Positions 5,892-6,092 of a DNA stretch of 6,092 nt are shown here, in pieces. The stretch is taken from contig JASHWN010000386.1 in the NCBI GenBank assembly GCA_030044035.1, positions 1 through 6,092 of the forward strand. Reading direction: 5' to 3'. A program made the position numbers and the translations under genes. Origin of the DNA: Xanthobacteraceae bacterium. GTDB taxonomy: Bacteria > Pseudomonadota > Alphaproteobacteria > Rhizobiales > Xanthobacteraceae. Position 1 is the stretch's first letter; every line of letters begins with the position of its first letter. A model generated the notes under the pieces. It saw only the letters and a program-made list of their open reading frames with translations, searched no databases and was not told where the DNA came from.

Positions 5892-6092
5892 CATGGATTC
5901 GCGATTTGGTAACCTAAGCGCGGACGCGGAAAGTCCTATTCTGTTGGTCCCCTACATGTGGATCGGCGACTTCGTCCGCTGCCATTCGGTCGTCAAGCTG
6001 CTGCGTCGGCGCTTTCCCGACCGCCCGGTGGACGTGCTGGCGACCAGCCTCTGCGCCCCGCTCGCCGATTACATGCCGGGCGTGCGCGAGGC
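5887..6092 (+). CDS. waaF: ADP-heptose:LPS heptosyltransferase II WaaF, N-terminal part (runs off window)
   Basis: From ATG 5887 an open frame runs 68 codons to the window edge. After a 16-residue lead it reads SPILLVPYMWIGDFVRCHSV, then LLRRRFPDRPVDVLATSLCA and PLADYMPGVREA. This is the N-terminal signature of GT9 family heptosyltransferases, with the GD-x-V/L first helix and the VDVLA second strand, and the closest match I recognise is WaaF (RfaF), which transfers the second L-glycero-D-manno-heptose onto the LPS inner core on the cytoplasmic face of the inner membrane. Divergence from hldD and hldE, which make its donor, supports this. ATG 5893 (M3) is an alternative start. No Shine-Dalgarno precedes either ATG; the upstream bases are AT-rich and overlap an inverted repeat, so a leaderless transcript is possible. 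WaaC or another GT9 enzyme is less likely but not excluded from 68 residues. Confidence 0.85.
   Translation, partial: MNMDSRFGNLSADAESPILLVPYMWIGDFVRCHSVVKLLRRRFPDRPVDVLATSLCAPLADYMPGVRE

Overview
The window looks like chromosomal DNA of a high-GC alphaproteobacterium, most likely a Hyphomicrobiales member of the Bradyrhizobium / Rhodopseudomonas / Xanthobacteraceae type. The grounds are codon use (strong G/C third positions), the recognisable heptose genes, and a palindromic repeat beginning CCGTCATCCTGAGGTG, which I recall as a dispersed repeat in such genomes. The genus is an inference from memory, not a search result.

Left part (1-2314, all plus strand). The window opens inside a short-chain dehydrogenase/reductase gene (C-terminal 124 residues, stop at 376). 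After a 137-bp gap come two genes for exported proteins. The first is a di-haem cytochrome c peroxidase (MauG/CcpA-like) cut off just before its second haem motif should appear. The second is a small secreted protein with a fibronectin-III / purple-acid-phosphatase-like domain. This second gene is split at 2051-2203 by a roughly 153-bp element made of two inverted palindromes and flanked by TATTA direct repeats. Removing the element with one TATTA copy restores the reading frame exactly, through to a stop at 2314. The pair therefore looks like a decaying two-gene unit for secreted proteins. Both proteins also share an NYxPYxPGxLP-like motif at the start of their predicted mature parts.

Right part (2318-5724, minus strand, then 5887-6092 plus strand). 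This is a lipopolysaccharide inner-core heptose locus. Transcribed leftward are hldD (ADP-heptose 6-epimerase), hldE (bifunctional heptose kinase/adenylyltransferase) and a family 2 glycosyltransferase, with gaps of 31 and 49 bp. Divergent from hldD, the window ends 68 codons into waaF (heptosyltransferase II). HldE and HldD make ADP-L-glycero-D-manno-heptose, WaaF transfers it to the core, and the glycosyltransferase probably adds another core or surface sugar. gmhA and gmhB, which complete the pathway, are not in the window. The 162-bp intergenic space between hldD and waaF ends in an AT-rich patch with a perfect 7-bp inverted repeat overlapping the waaF start codon.

I found no RNA gene, CRISPR array, phage module or clearly new system. 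The most informative structure is the element insertion with recoverable reading frame, together with the truncated peroxidase beside it.
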